From positions 269,165 through 333,164 of the forward strand of contig JBLNDJ010000060.1 in NCBI GenBank assembly GCA_050261515.1: a stretch of 64,000 bases of DNA. The letters run 5' to 3'. The notes beneath the pieces were generated by a model. That model was given only the letters and a program-made list of their open reading frames with translations, did not search any database and was not told the DNA's origin. Shown piece by piece: positions 1 to 11,923 of this stretch. Each line of letters begins with the position of its first letter. Within the stretch, counting starts at the first letter, position 1. A program made the position numbers and the translations under genes. The DNA is from JBLNDJ01 sp050261515 (GTDB taxonomy: Bacteria > Acidobacteriota > Terriglobia > Bryobacterales > Bryobacteraceae).

Positions 1-1251
<1,251 letters not shown>

Positions 1252-1281
1252 CGCGGCGGTACACTCGGAGCGGAGGCCGTC

Positions 1282-2568
1282 ATGGCGCAGTCCAAGAACG
1301 TCCACCCCCGCACCGCTGTTCTCACGCGTGGATTCGACCCGAAGCTTTCGGTGGGCTCGGCCCGCCCCGCGGTTTTCCGCAGTTCCACTTACGTGTTCTC
1401 GACGCCCGAGGCAGCCGAGCGCGCGTTCGACGTCGCGGCCGGGCGGGCGCGGTCCGAGCCGGGCGAGAACCTCGACCTGATCTACTCGCGCATCTCGCAT
1501 CCGAACGCGGAAATTCTGGAGGACCAGATCGTGCCGCTCGAGACCGGCGCGCAGTCGGCGGCGGTCTTCAATTCGGGGATGGCCGCGATCATGACGGCGT
1601 GCCTGACGTTTCTGCGGACGGGCGACAGCATCGTCTACACCGTGCCGCTCTACGGCGGCACCGAACACTTGATCCAGGAATTTCTCAGCACGCTCGGCAT
1701 CGCGGGCATAGGCGTCCCGGCCGGCGAGGGCGCGGCGCTCGATGAAGCGATCCGGCGCGCGGAGAATCTCGGCGCAGTGTTCATCGAGACGCCGGCGAAC
1801 CCGACTCTCACAATGACCGACGTGCGCCGCGCCGCCGCCACCGCCGCGCAGCGCGCGCGCAAGCCGCTCGTCATGGTGGACAACACGTTTCTTGGGCCCG
1901 CGTTCCAGCATCCGCTGACGCTCGGCGCGGACCTCGTGTTGTATTCGGCGACCAAGTATCTATCGGGCTTCAGCGACATGCTGGCCGGCGTCGCGCTGGC
2001 GAAGGACCCGGAGCTGATCGCGCGCATGCGCGGGTTCCGCATCCTGTTCGGCAACATCCTGCAGCCGGACGAGTGCTGGATGATGGACGGGCGGCTGCCG
2101 ACCGTCGCGCTGCGCATGAACCGCCAGAGCAAAAACGCGCAGCGCATCGCCGAGCGGCTGGTGCGGCATCCGCGCGTGCTCAAGGTGCACTATCCGACGC
2201 TGTTCGACGACGCCGAGCAGATCCGCATACGCCTCGCGCAGTGCGACTTTCCGGGCGCGCTGTTGTCCGTCGATGTGGGCTCGAAGGAAGCGGCGTTCAC
2301 GTTTCTCCGGAACATCAAGATCGCCCGCAATGCGGTGTCGCTCGGGGGAGTGGAGACGCTGGTCTGCCATCCGAAGACGACGACGCATTCGGGCCTGAGC
2401 GAGGAGACTTACGCCACGGCGGGGATCACGGACGGCCTCGTGCGCATCTCGGTGGGAATTGAAGACTGGCGCGACCTCGTCGCCGATTTCGAGCAGGCGC
2501 TCGGAGCGATTCCCGAGAGCCTCAGTAAAACAGGATCCGCCAGGTCGTATTCACCAACGCGTGCGTGA
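1282..2568 (+). CDS. Cys/Met metabolism PLP-dependent enzyme (cystathionine gamma-synthase family)
   Basis: A 428-residue fold-type I PLP enzyme of trans-sulfuration or direct sulfhydrylation. The PLP lysine is in SATKYLSG (K225) and the cofactor-binding Asp in MVDNTF (D200). The SRISHPN segment (about 69-75) and YGGTEHL (124-130) match the family's substrate and phosphate contacts. It begins 30 bases after the dehydrogenase stop on the same strand, so the two may be co-transcribed. It could be cystathionine gamma-synthase, O-acetylhomoserine sulfhydrylase or a gamma-lyase; sequence reading alone does not separate these. Its last 47 bases overlap the end of the convergent CPBP protease gene. 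Confidence 0.85.
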   Translation: MAQSKNVHPRTAVLTRGFDPKLSVGSARPAVFRSSTYVFSTPEAAERAFDVAAGRARSEPGENLDLIYSRISHPNAEILEDQIVPLETGAQSAAVFNSGMAAIMTACLTFLRTGDSIVYTVPLYGGTEHLIQEFLSTLGIAGIGVPAGEGAALDEAIRRAENLGAVFIETPANPTLTMTDVRRAAATAAQRARKPLVMVDNTFLGPAFQHPLTLGADLVLYSATKYLSGFSDMLAGVALAKDPELIARMRGFRILFGNILQPDECWMMDGRLPTVALRMNRQSKNAQRIAERLVRHPRVLKVHYPTLFDDAEQIRIRLAQCDFPGALLSVDVGSKEAAFTFLRNIKIARNAVSLGGVETLVCHPKTTTHSGLSEETYATAGITDGLVRISVGIEDWRDLVADFEQALGAIPESLSKTGSARSYSPTRA

Positions 2569-3511
2569 CCATGGCCGCGCGTACGCTGCGCGTGGCCTGG
2601 TAGGCGCGTCCGTAGAAAAGGCCGGCGACCGCCGCCAGCAGCGCGAAACGCCAGTTCGGGAAGCCGCGGAACGGCAGGTGGACGAGGCCGAACAGCACGG
2701 AGGCCGCCGCGAGCCCGAGCCAGCCGCTGCGCAGCCAGCGCTCGAACCATTCCTGAAGCATTCCGCGGAAGAAGAATTCTTCGCGGAGCGCGACGACCCA
2801 GAGCATTCCGAGGAAGGTGCCGGCCGCGAGCGCGAGCATCTGCCACCACGGCATTGGCCTGAGGTGGAACGAGGCGAACCGGACCGCCCATCCGAGCAGC
2901 GCGCCAACGGGCAGGAAGAACGCGAAATGGAGGAACCCGGCCGCCCACTCGCGCCGGTCCGGCCAGAGCCCCACGCCCTTCACTTCCATGCGCGCGATTG
3001 ACAGGGCGGCGAGAAAAGCCAGGCGCGTCCAGGCCGACTGGCCCAGGATCCCGAGCGGAAGCCGCGGCGCGGGCGGCGTGTAGATCGCGGCGAACAACGG
3101 CGAGAGCAGCACGGCGGCTACGAAGACGACGAATAACACATCCACTGCCGCGCGGCGCGGGAAGACGACGTACCAGAAGGAGAGGGCGCCGGCCGCCGCC
3201 GCGAGGACAATGCACAGGCGCGTGTCGAACGTGCCGGCGGGGATCGAATAGAGGCAGTAGGGGAGGAGCGCGCTCGCGGTCATCCACGCGGCGAGCGCCG
3301 GCGGACGGAGCCGCGCCTGGAGCCACGCGCGCACGGGCTCGAGCACCGCGGCGACGTACAGGCAGAGCTCGATCGCGACGGCCAGCGCGGTGGGAACGGC
3401 CACAGGCGCGGGTATACTCAGAACGTAGGCGTACAACAGCCCGCCCATCGAAGCCAGCAGGAAAACAATGATCAGCGTTCGCACGGCGGCCCGCGTTTGC
3501 ATCGGGATCAT
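2522..3511 (-). CDS. CPBP-family intramembrane metalloprotease
   Basis: A 329-residue polytopic membrane protein with about eight hydrophobic segments. The three family motifs are present near the C-terminus: ALREEFFFRG (E244, E245, R249), FGLVHLP (H278) and the last helix with MVTHALVN (H319). This is the Abi/CPBP glutamic-type intramembrane protease family (Rce1-like). Bacterial members have roles in bacteriocin immunity or protein maturation; here the substrate is unknown. The ATG at 3511 gives a hydrophobic first helix but places 44 bases of the 5' end across the start of the divergent gene at 3468. A shorter start at Met22 (3448) would remove the overlap but cut the first helix and has no clear ribosome site. 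Confidence 0.8.
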   Translation of the reverse strand: MIPMQTRAAVRTLIIVFLLASMGGLLYAYVLSIPAPVAVPTALAVAIELCLYVAAVLEPVRAWLQARLRPPALAAWMTASALLPYCLYSIPAGTFDTRLCIVLAAAAGALSFWYVVFPRRAAVDVLFVVFVAAVLLSPLFAAIYTPPAPRLPLGILGQSAWTRLAFLAALSIARMEVKGVGLWPDRREWAAGFLHFAFFLPVGALLGWAVRFASFHLRPMPWWQMLALAAGTFLGMLWVVALREEFFFRGMLQEWFERWLRSGWLGLAAASVLFGLVHLPFRGFPNWRFALLAAVAGLFYGRAYQATRSVRAAMVTHALVNTTWRILFY

Positions 3512-4220
3512 CTTAGCATCCGCTTTTTGCGCGGCCGCTGCGGATCCCCCGGCCGGCCTCGCTAAGCTCGTGGCCGCCCGCGCGACCGAAGCGCGGCAGG
3601 CGCGCGAACGCTACATGTACCGCCAGAGCGTGCTCGTCGAGGAGCTAAGCCCCAGCGGAGCGCGCGCGGGCGAATACAGGGAGACGCGCGAAATGGTCTT
3701 CTCGCCCGAGGCCGAGCGCAGCGAGAGAATCGTCGGGAGGCCGCTCGATACCCTCAAGCGCTTGAAGCTGACCGCGGAAGATTTCCGCGACATCCGCGAA
3801 GTGCAGCCGTTCCTGTTCGATACGAACCAGCTTTGGGCCTACGAGACGAAGCCGAAAGGCGAGGAAGAGATCGACGGCGTGGACTGCTGGCTGCTCGAAG
3901 TGCGGCCGCGGCAGATCCTGGCCGGCCAGCGCCTGTTCGAGGGCATGCTCTGGGTGAGCAAGAAGGATTACTCGATCGTGCGGACGAGCGGGAAGGCGGT
4001 GCCCGAGGTCCGTTCGATGAGCGGGCGGGAGAACCTCTTCCCGCGCTTCACGACGATCTGGCAGCCGGTCGATGGCAAGTACTGGTTTCCGGTCCACACG
4101 TTTGCGGACGACACGCTTGATTTCCGCGTCGGCCCGCAGCGCATACGGTTGACGATCCGGTACACGGATTACAAAAGGTTCGGGGCGGAGACGACGGTTC
4201 AGTTCGGCGACGTGAAGTAA
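3468..4220 (+). CDS. Exported protein, LolA-like outer-membrane lipoprotein-sorting fold (function unknown)
   Basis: A 250-residue protein with a signal peptide at residues 1-25 (hydrophobic core, AAA before DPP). The mature part is rich in beta-strand patterns such as WLLEVRPRQ, GMLWVSKKDYSIVRTSG and YWFPVHTFADDTLDFRVGPQRIRLTIRY. That alternating pattern, with the phrase about a membrane-facing sheet and 'WVSKKDYSIVR', resembles LolA/LolB-type or MucB-type half-barrel proteins common in Acidobacteriota, but no specific motif proves it. An AGGA ribosome site lies six bases before ATG 3468. Its 5' end overlaps the divergent CPBP gene by 44 bases. Periplasmic location is inferred; function is not known. 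Confidence 0.6.
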   Translation: MISVRTAARVCIGIILASAFCAAAADPPAGLAKLVAARATEARQARERYMYRQSVLVEELSPSGARAGEYRETREMVFSPEAERSERIVGRPLDTLKRLKLTAEDFRDIREVQPFLFDTNQLWAYETKPKGEEEIDGVDCWLLEVRPRQILAGQRLFEGMLWVSKKDYSIVRTSGKAVPEVRSMSGRENLFPRFTTIWQPVDGKYWFPVHTFADDTLDFRVGPQRIRLTIRYTDYKRFGAETTVQFGDVK

Positions 4221-4250
4221 CTGCACCGTGTCCCTCCGCGGCCCAAAGCA

Positions 4251-6434
4251 TCAGTGAGCGGCGCGGGCCAATTCCGTTGCGGCGTCCTGGATCGTTGCGG
4301 CGGCTGTTTCCAGCACTTTGCCGAGTTTGACGATTTGTTCGTCCGCCTGCTTCCACTGGCTCTGCTCGATGCTTTCGCGCACGGCAGGCAGCGTCTTGAC
4401 GCCGTAGCCGGTGTAGAGGCCGGGCGCGTAGATCTGGTGCTTGAACCAGGGGCGGCCGGGAAGTCCGGAATCGAGCGTTAACGAGCGCTCGAAGGCGATC
4501 AGTTTTCTGTTGACCTCGCGCGGGGTGGCGCTCCTGTTCTGCTTAAGGGCGTCGCTGTACTGCCTGGTGGCGCGCTCGAGCGCCGCCATGCCGTTTTGGA
4601 GCGGCGCGAAATTGAGGAACGGGGGAACGTCTTCTTTTTTCGGCGGCACGGTTTTCTCGCGCGGGTCTTCGACCAGTTTGTAGAAGCCGTCGTCGATCAG
4701 GCGATTGCGCTCGATGATTTGGTCGCGGCGGTCGCGCGCCAGCTTCTCGACTTCCGACACGTAGCGCCGCACGGTTTCGGTGAAGTTTTCGAAGTCGAAG
4801 GGTAAAAGCTCCGCATCCGCCAGGCGCAGCACCACGGTGCCGGCTGTCTGGGCGAGAGCGCGGCCGTAGACGAATTCGGTGTCGGAAAAATGTGTGTACC
4901 AGTAGAAATCGTCGTAGACCGAATGATAGATGCCGCCGCCGCCTTCGCCGTCGTAACTCAGGTTTAGGGAGGCGATCCCCAGGTGGTCGAGGAACGCGGT
5001 GTAGTCGGAGCCGGAGCCCAGCGCGCCGATGCGCAGATCCGCGCGCGTGCGCGCCTCCTGCCGTTCCTCGGGTGTGACTGTGGGACTGGTAAGGCGCCGC
5101 GCCTGGATGCGCTTCCACACGGTCGCGCCGGTCTCGGGATCGGTGATGTCCTTTGCGACGGAATTGATGAAACGCTCGAGGGTGTGCGAGCCTTCGGCGT
5201 GAAGATAACCGCGGCCGGTGCCGTCGGAGTTCACATAGGCCACGGCCTTCCCGGCCAGCTCCTGCGCGTGGGTCTCCACCCATTCGGTGGAGCCGAGCAG
5301 GGCCGGCTCCTCGCCGTCCCACAGGCAGTAGACGATGGTGCGCTTCGGCTTCCATCCCTGCTTGAGGAGCAGCGAGAGAGCGCGCGCTTCTTCCATGAGC
5401 GCGGCCGCGCCCGAGGCAGGATCTTCCGCGCCGTTCACCCAGGCGTCGTGATGATTGCCGCGGATCATCCATTCGCCGGGATACTCTGCGCCGGGTATGG
5501 TCGCGATGACGTTGTAGAGCGGCTTGATGTCCCAGTTGAAGGTCAGCTTCAGATGCACCTTCGCCGGGCCGGGGCCGATGCGATAAGTGATCGGCAGCGC
5601 GCCGCGCCACGCCGCTGGCGCTACGGGTCCGGTCAACGCCGCGAGCAGCGGCTGCGCGTCGCCGTAGGAAATCGGAAGCACGGGGATCTTCATCAACGTG
5701 GGAGCGTCTTTCAAGGCGAGGCGCTTCGCGTCCTTGGTCGCGCCCACGCCGGGAGTCAGCGGATCGCCCGGATAGACGGGCATGTCCATCACGCTGCCGC
5801 GCTGCACGCCGTTCGAATTGCGGTATGGGCCGTCGGGGAAGACTTCGCCCTGGGCGTAACCGTCGTCGCGCGGGTCGGAGTAAATCAGGCAGCCGACGGC
5901 GCCGTGCTCGGCGGCGACCTTCGGCTTGATGCCTCGCCAGGAACCGCCGTAGCGCGCGATGACGATGGCGCCCTTCACCGAGACGCCCAGGCGCTCTAGG
6001 GTCTCGTAATCGTCCGGCACGCCGTGATTCACGTAGACGAGCGGGGCCGTCACGTCGCCATCGGCGGAGTAGGCGTTGTACGTGGGGAGCTGCTCGCCCT
6101 GCTGAGACGAGGTGGGGTCTTTGGCTTCGGCGGGCTCGGCCAGCTTCGCGGTGAAGCGGGTGGGCGCGACCAGTTCCAGCGCGCGCTCTTTCGGGGTCGG
6201 GAAGAGCACGTCAAAGACCTCGAGGCGCGCGTCGAGACCCCACTCCTTGAACTGCGAGAGGATCCACTCGGCGTTCTGCTTGTCGTAAGCCGAGCCGACG
6301 TGATGCGGCCGCGCCGAGAGCCGCTGCACGAAGGCGCGCAGGTTCGATGTGCTCGGAATAGCCCGGAATTTCGCCTCCCAGTCGGCGCCGGACAGACACG
6401 TACACAGCAGGCAGGCCAGTAGGATTCTCTTCAT
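4251..6434 (-). CDS. M28-family metallopeptidase, glutamate carboxypeptidase II type, exported
   Basis: A 727-residue di-zinc exopeptidase. A signal peptide covers residues 1-17. A protease-associated (PA) domain is inserted at about 120-260, the M28 catalytic domain follows at about 295-560, and the C-terminal 150 residues match the transferrin-receptor-like dimerisation domain. Zinc and catalytic residues align with human GCPII: H328 in GNHHDAW, D338 in GAEDPASG, E375 and E376 in WDGEEP, D404 in VNSDGTG, and the last His in YHSVYDDF. It probably trims acidic or other C-terminal residues from peptides in the periplasm. ATG 6434 is followed by a good signal sequence. It ends 30 bases from the convergent exported gene. 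Confidence 0.88.
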   Translation of the reverse strand: MKRILLACLLCTCLSGADWEAKFRAIPSTSNLRAFVQRLSARPHHVGSAYDKQNAEWILSQFKEWGLDARLEVFDVLFPTPKERALELVAPTRFTAKLAEPAEAKDPTSSQQGEQLPTYNAYSADGDVTAPLVYVNHGVPDDYETLERLGVSVKGAIVIARYGGSWRGIKPKVAAEHGAVGCLIYSDPRDDGYAQGEVFPDGPYRNSNGVQRGSVMDMPVYPGDPLTPGVGATKDAKRLALKDAPTLMKIPVLPISYGDAQPLLAALTGPVAPAAWRGALPITYRIGPGPAKVHLKLTFNWDIKPLYNVIATIPGAEYPGEWMIRGNHHDAWVNGAEDPASGAAALMEEARALSLLLKQGWKPKRTIVYCLWDGEEPALLGSTEWVETHAQELAGKAVAYVNSDGTGRGYLHAEGSHTLERFINSVAKDITDPETGATVWKRIQARRLTSPTVTPEERQEARTRADLRIGALGSGSDYTAFLDHLGIASLNLSYDGEGGGGIYHSVYDDFYWYTHFSDTEFVYGRALAQTAGTVVLRLADAELLPFDFENFTETVRRYVSEVEKLARDRRDQIIERNRLIDDGFYKLVEDPREKTVPPKKEDVPPFLNFAPLQNGMAALERATRQYSDALKQNRSATPREVNRKLIAFERSLTLDSGLPGRPWFKHQIYAPGLYTGYGVKTLPAVRESIEQSQWKQADEQIVKLGKVLETAAATIQDAATELARAAH

Positions 6435-6459
6435 GATGGAGGTCCGATTTTACCGCGAA

Positions 6460-6681
6460 TCAGGCCAGCGACCGCAAAATCTCGCGGGCTTCGGCTTCAC
6501 GGTCCGCCCGCACGCGAATGTTCCACCAGCCGAGGATGTTTCCGCTTTCCTGGCGCGCCGCCACGTTTCGATCTGCGGTGAAGAACGGGATTTCCGCTTC
6601 GTTCAACAAGCTCTCGGCCAGCGCGATGGCGATCGGATCGTAGAGGCCGGTCTCGATCAGGACGGTCTCGTCATCCGGCAT
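6460..6681 (-). CDS. DUF2007-like small protein (putative signal-transducing protein)
   Basis: A 73-residue cytoplasmic protein with the pattern of DUF2007: a beta strand (VLIETG), a helix 'IAIALAESLLNEAEIPFF' and a C-terminal strand 'NIRVRADREAEAREIL'. The family is related to the PII-like ferredoxin fold, and its role is not established. A GTG nine bases further upstream (6690) is in frame and would overlap the stop of the upstream gene by four bases. ATG 6681 is preferred because AAGGGG lies eight bases before it. Either way the gene is translationally close-coupled to the oxidoreductase-like gene and probably shares its mRNA. Confidence 0.65.
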   Translation of the reverse strand: MPDDETVLIETGLYDPIAIALAESLLNEAEIPFFTADRNVAARQESGNILGWWNIRVRADREAEAREILRSLA

Positions 6682-6686
6682 CCGGT

Positions 6687-7604
6687 TCACCCCTTCGTCA
6701 AGATGCGGTGGACGATCTCGGCGTTGATTTTGACTTCGTCGCGGTACTTCGGGAACATGCCGACATAGACGCCGTCGTAGGGCTTGATGCTCTCGAACGC
6801 GGTGCGGAAGGCGCGCTCGACGTCATTCGGGTAGATGCGGCCGGCGGCGAGAATCTTGAAGGCGAAGCACGGCTTTTTGGTCTGGCGCAGGACGCGGTAC
6901 ATGCGGGGCGGGTCGCTCACCATGTAGGTGTCGCCCTGCATCTCGAGCAGCTCGCCGCCGAGCGCCTTCTTCCACTCCTCGGTCGTGCGGCGCCGCGCGT
7001 AGACGCAGCCGGCGTAGAAATCGACGTCCCAGTTCTCTTCCTCGATCTTCGCGATCACGTCCGGGTTGTGCGTGCCGACTCCGACGAGCACGCCCATATC
7101 ACGAACCTTCTTGCACCATTCCTTGACGGTGTCCATGCGGCCGGCGTACCAGGCGTCGTCCACCACTTCGCCCTGCCGCTGGAGGCCAAGCGGCTTCAGG
7201 GTTTTGACGAGCATGGCCGCGTCGGCCTTCGCGCCCACCTGCGGGATGAGGTGCATCTTGCCGCCCTCGGAGACAAAGCGCTTCCAGTCGGAGAGGGAGC
7301 GTTCCGTGTGCCAGTAATTGAATGCATTGATGCCGTAGCTGCTGGCGCGGTGCATGACCTCGCAGACGCGCTCCGGCGTGTAATATTCGCGCATCGCATC
7401 GGAGAAGTTCAAGTTGAAATGCGCGAAGCCGTAGAACGGGTTGACGCCGAGCACCATGCGGCTGATCTCGACGCCGCCGAACTTCATTTTCGGCACCTGG
7501 ATGGCCTGGGCGGGCTGCTGGGCGCTCGAGGACGGAGTCAGGCCCGTGATTCCGGCGGCCAGGGCGGCTCCGGATTGGAGGAAGTCGCGACGCGATCGTG
7601 GCAT
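6687..7604 (-). CDS. Exported aldo/keto-reductase-like protein (Tat signal)
   Basis: A 305-residue protein whose start at 7604 gives MPRSRRDFLQSGAALAAG, a clear twin-arginine signal (RRDFLQ). The frame is open back to 7643, but that adds residues before the RR motif. The mature part looks like a TIM barrel: it has 'GINAFNYWHTERSL', 'GVLVGVGTHNPDVI' and 'GVYVGMFPKYRDEV'. Aldo/keto reductases are the closest resemblance, but the usual catalytic Asp-Tyr-Lys-His set is not obvious, so activity is uncertain. Acidobacteriota and Planctomycetes have many such Tat-exported proteins of unknown substrate. It is followed by the DUF2007-like gene with at most a few bases between them. Confidence 0.6.
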   Translation of the reverse strand: MPRSRRDFLQSGAALAAGITGLTPSSSAQQPAQAIQVPKMKFGGVEISRMVLGVNPFYGFAHFNLNFSDAMREYYTPERVCEVMHRASSYGINAFNYWHTERSLSDWKRFVSEGGKMHLIPQVGAKADAAMLVKTLKPLGLQRQGEVVDDAWYAGRMDTVKEWCKKVRDMGVLVGVGTHNPDVIAKIEEENWDVDFYAGCVYARRRTTEEWKKALGGELLEMQGDTYMVSDPPRMYRVLRQTKKPCFAFKILAAGRIYPNDVERAFRTAFESIKPYDGVYVGMFPKYRDEVKINAEIVHRILTKG

Positions 7605-7655
7605 GGTGACGATCAGGGTATCAGGTCCGTTGGTGTGGTTCAAGCCGGGGGGCGC

Positions 7656-7685
7656 AAAAAAAACCGCCCCGGTTGCCCGGGGCGG
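7656..7685 (-). terminator. Rho-independent terminator of groESL
   Basis: On the minus strand a perfect nine-base-pair stem (7677-7685 with 7664-7672, nearly all G-C) closes a four-base loop and is followed by eight T (7656-7663). It lies 35 bases past the groEL stop, so it ends the groESL transcript. Confidence 0.92.
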
Positions 7686-7719
7686 CTTGTGCTAACAGCT
7701 AACGGCGAACGGCCGTTGT

Positions 7720-9369
<1,650 letters not shown>

Positions 9370-9681
9370 TTAGGCTTTCGCCTGCTTCGCAGCGCCTTCG
9401 AGAATCCCGAGGACCTCGTCTTCGCGCATGATCACGTATTCTTCGCCATCCAGTTTGATTTCACTGCCGGAGTACTTGCCGAACAGAATCCTGTCGCCGA
9501 CCTTCACATCGAGCGCGACGACTTTGCCGCTCTCGAGGCGCTTTCCCTGCCCGACTGCCACGACTTCGCCCTCCTGGGGCTTCTCTTTCGCCGTGTCCGG
9601 GATAATGATCCCGCCCTGGACGGTCTCTTTTTCCTCTACGCGCTTCACAACGATCCGATCGTAGAGCGGTCGAATATTCAT
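9370..9681 (-). CDS. groES: Co-chaperonin GroES (10 kDa)
   Basis: A 103-residue co-chaperonin that caps GroEL. It begins [19 protein letters not shown] and carries the mobile-loop region ([20 protein letters not shown]) and the usual C-terminal [14 protein letters not shown]. The frame is open to 9771, but ATG 9681 gives the canonical N-terminus and has GGAGG eight bases upstream. The 5' untranslated part of the transcript would be roughly 75 bases, given the promoter at 9762-9791. First gene of the groESL operon. Confidence 0.97.
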   Translation of the reverse strand: MNIRPLYDRIVVKRVEEKETVQGGIIIPDTAKEKPQEGEVVAVGQGKRLESGKVVALDVKVGDRILFGKYSGSEIKLDGEEYVIMREDEVLGILEGAAKQAKA

Positions 9682-9761
9682 ACCCGTTCCTCCAATACTG
9701 GTAAATGGTGTACCACTGGAAATTGCCGGGGCCCGGCCGGAGTGCCTGGACCCAATGCCCA

Positions 9762-9791
9762 TTATTAGCACTCCCGGCCGGAGAGTGTCAA
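9762..9791 (-). promoter_or_regulatory. groESL promoter overlapped by a CIRCE (HrcA) operator
   Basis: The plus strand 9765-9791 reads TTAGCACTC, nine bases, then GAGTGTCAA. That is the HrcA operator CIRCE (TTAGCACTC-N9-GAGTGCTAA) with two changes in the second arm. On the minus strand the changed arm creates a perfect -35 TTGACA (9786-9791), and 18 bases later comes the -10 TAATAA (9762-9767). Repressor bound here would cover the whole promoter. The operator also overlaps the last codons and stop of the upstream esterase gene. HrcA itself is not in the window. Confidence 0.9.
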
Positions 9792-11923
9792 CGTTTTGTA
9801 GTAAGTGCTTCTTCTACAAGGGATTCCGCAGTCCAGTTCGAACGGGGGAGTATGGCGGCGCTGGGATAGAGCCGCTGTACTTCGGCGAGCCCGGCCAGCG
9901 CTCCGGCGCCATCGACGGCCCCGGCCAGAACCAGGCGGCGCGCGCCGATCCGGGCCGCAATGTCCGGAAGATCGGTGTGGCGGAGCAGGTTCGGAACGAA
10001 GTTGGCGAACGAGACGCGGTAATCCTCGTTATCGACGACGCTCTGGAACGACGTGAGGCCGTCGGTGAGGTGCAAGGTGTCGATGGCGGGGTCGAGGGCG
10101 GCGGCGAACAAGGCGGGCACGGTGAGTTTTCCGCGCGCGGCAACCACCAGCCGGCGGCCCTTGCACTCGGGGCGCGCGCGCAGAGCGGCGGAGACGGCGA
10201 GCAGGTCCGTCACCCACTGGCCGAGCATGGGCTTGCCGAGGATGAGGGACGACCAGGCGTAGTTCTCCTCGTCGTTATGCGAGCTGGTGTAGGCGGAAGC
10301 GCCGCGGCCGGCCTCGGGGGCGAGGTCGCCGATGCCGCGCAGATCGGCGGCGCAGACGATGTGGCCCTTGGCGGCGAGCGACTGGTACAACTCGCCTTCG
10401 TGCCAGCGTACGCGCCGGGCCGGCTCGAGCAGAATAAAAGCAGCGCCATCAGGATCTTCCCGGCGCGGCGTCAGCAGCCAGGCGGGCACCCAGACTTTCG
10501 GGGCCGAAGGGACTTCGACGGCCTCGATGAACACATCGCGCGAGGGGACGCGGCCGAGCACGGTAAAGCGCGCTGCGGCGGCGGGCCGCTCGGCGCCGGT
10601 GAGGCGCAGCAGGTCGGCGGGCTCCCGTTGAACGTCGCGCGCGCGGTTCATCTGGAACGGCGTCGCGCTGCCGAGCGAGCGCACGACGCTGCCCGAGGCG
10701 GTCACCCGGAGCGTGGCTTCCGATTCGGGCGCGACATCGGGCTCGCGATCGATCGGCTTCGCTTCACCCTGGAACCAGCGCCGGAAGAAGTTGTACACCT
10801 TGAGACGCGAATCGTAGGCCAGGCCGTGCGGCAGCGGCGAATCGGTCCACTCGATTCTGTCGGCGTGGCCGAGCGCCGCGTAAACGCGCTCGAGTTTGCG
10901 GAACTCTTCGACGCCGCTCGTGATGTAAGAGGGCGAGTAGGTGCCGAAGAAATCGCGCGCGCTCGAGCTGACCAGCAGCGGCTTGGGCGCGATCGGATAG
11001 AGCATGTCCCAGCGGTCGAAGCCGAGCGGGCCGGAGCCGACGAAATCCTGCTCGGCATCGTCGGTCGAGCCGGGCGGGTTGAAGTTGGCGCAGGCGACGT
11101 TCTCGGTATTGCCGCTCATGACGGCGGCGGCGGCGAGGCGGTCGTCCACGCAGGAGAGCATCATCGTGGTGGTACCGCCGCCCGATTGCCCGGTGGAGCC
11201 GAGCCGCTTGGGGTCGACCAGCGGGTGCGCGGCCAGGTAATCGAGGCTGCGAACGGCGTCCCAGGCCTGGAGGCGCGTCGAGGTGTCGCCGTAGAGCAGC
11301 ATCTGCTTGCCGGGCACCGTGTGCTCGTCGTCGGCCGAGCTGAGGCGCGAACGCGACGGATCGGGGCCGGGGTAGTAGATGCGCTCGCCCTGGCCCATGG
11401 GGTCGAAGGCGAGCACGAGGAAGCCGAGCTTCACCAGCCCCTGACAGCAGCGCTGGTAGGAGTCGTAGACCTTGCCGTTGTTCGAGTGGCCGAGCTGGAA
11501 CAGGATGCCCGGGTAGGGCGGCTTGCCCGCACGCGGGATGTAGAGATTCGCCGGAACGTACAGCCCGGGACGGCTTTCGTAAACGACCTTCTCGACGAGG
11601 TAATCCGGGCGCTCGAAGGACCCGAGGGTGCGCGCGTTGAGCGGCGTGCGCTCGGGCTCGCCGCCGGCGAGCTTCCAGAACGTCTCGCGGGCCCAGGCCT
11701 GGCGCGCGCGAATCGCCGCGGCGCCGGTAAGTTTAGCGATCTCGCGGTTCCGGCGGGCGTAGGCCTCCGCCGCGAGGCCGCGCAGGAAATCCGGCAGGCA
11801 TCGCGAATAGTCGCGATACACGGTAGCCGGAATCGAGCGGCGCGCGGGCGCCGGCATTGCAGGTAAAGGGGGCGCGGGAATCAACGCCGCGCCGGAAAGG
11901 GCAAACAGGTCTCGACGGGTCAC
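9788..11923 (-). CDS. Large exported alpha/beta-hydrolase (acetylxylan-esterase-like)
   Basis: A 711-residue protein. It starts [18 protein letters not shown], a twin-arginine-type signal. Residues about 110-390 form an alpha/beta-hydrolase: [12 protein letters not shown] (oxyanion region), DPMGQGE, and the nucleophile elbow STGQSGGG (S247), with a late PLPHGLAYD as candidate His. This fits the acetylxylan esterase/cephalosporin deacetylase group. Residues about 430-711 look like a second, degenerate hydrolase half ([23 protein letters not shown]) without a clear nucleophile. The start is GTG 11923, which overlaps the stop of the upstream kinase gene by one base. Two-gene operon with that kinase is likely. 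It probably removes acetyl or other ester groups from polysaccharide in the periplasm. Confidence 0.75.
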   Translation of the reverse strand: MTRRDLFALSGAALIPAPPLPAMPAPARRSIPATVYRDYSRCLPDFLRGLAAEAYARRNREIAKLTGAAAIRARQAWARETFWKLAGGEPERTPLNARTLGSFERPDYLVEKVVYESRPGLYVPANLYIPRAGKPPYPGILFQLGHSNNGKVYDSYQRCCQGLVKLGFLVLAFDPMGQGERIYYPGPDPSRSRLSSADDEHTVPGKQMLLYGDTSTRLQAWDAVRSLDYLAAHPLVDPKRLGSTGQSGGGTTTMMLSCVDDRLAAAAVMSGNTENVACANFNPPGSTDDAEQDFVGSGPLGFDRWDMLYPIAPKPLLVSSSARDFFGTYSPSYITSGVEEFRKLERVYAALGHADRIEWTDSPLPHGLAYDSRLKVYNFFRRWFQGEAKPIDREPDVAPESEATLRVTASGSVVRSLGSATPFQMNRARDVQREPADLLRLTGAERPAAAARFTVLGRVPSRDVFIEAVEVPSAPKVWVPAWLLTPRREDPDGAAFILLEPARRVRWHEGELYQSLAAKGHIVCAADLRGIGDLAPEAGRGASAYTSSHNDEENYAWSSLILGKPMLGQWVTDLLAVSAALRARPECKGRRLVVAARGKLTVPALFAAALDPAIDTLHLTDGLTSFQSVVDNEDYRVSFANFVPNLLRHTDLPDIAARIGARRLVLAGAVDGAGALAGLAEVQRLYPSAAILPRSNWTAESLVEEALTTKR

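Noticed and set aside
9755..11866. A 703-residue ORF antisense to the esterase
   Set aside because: Composition is typical of a reverse-complement frame, and the esterase on the other strand has clear motifs and a Tat signal.
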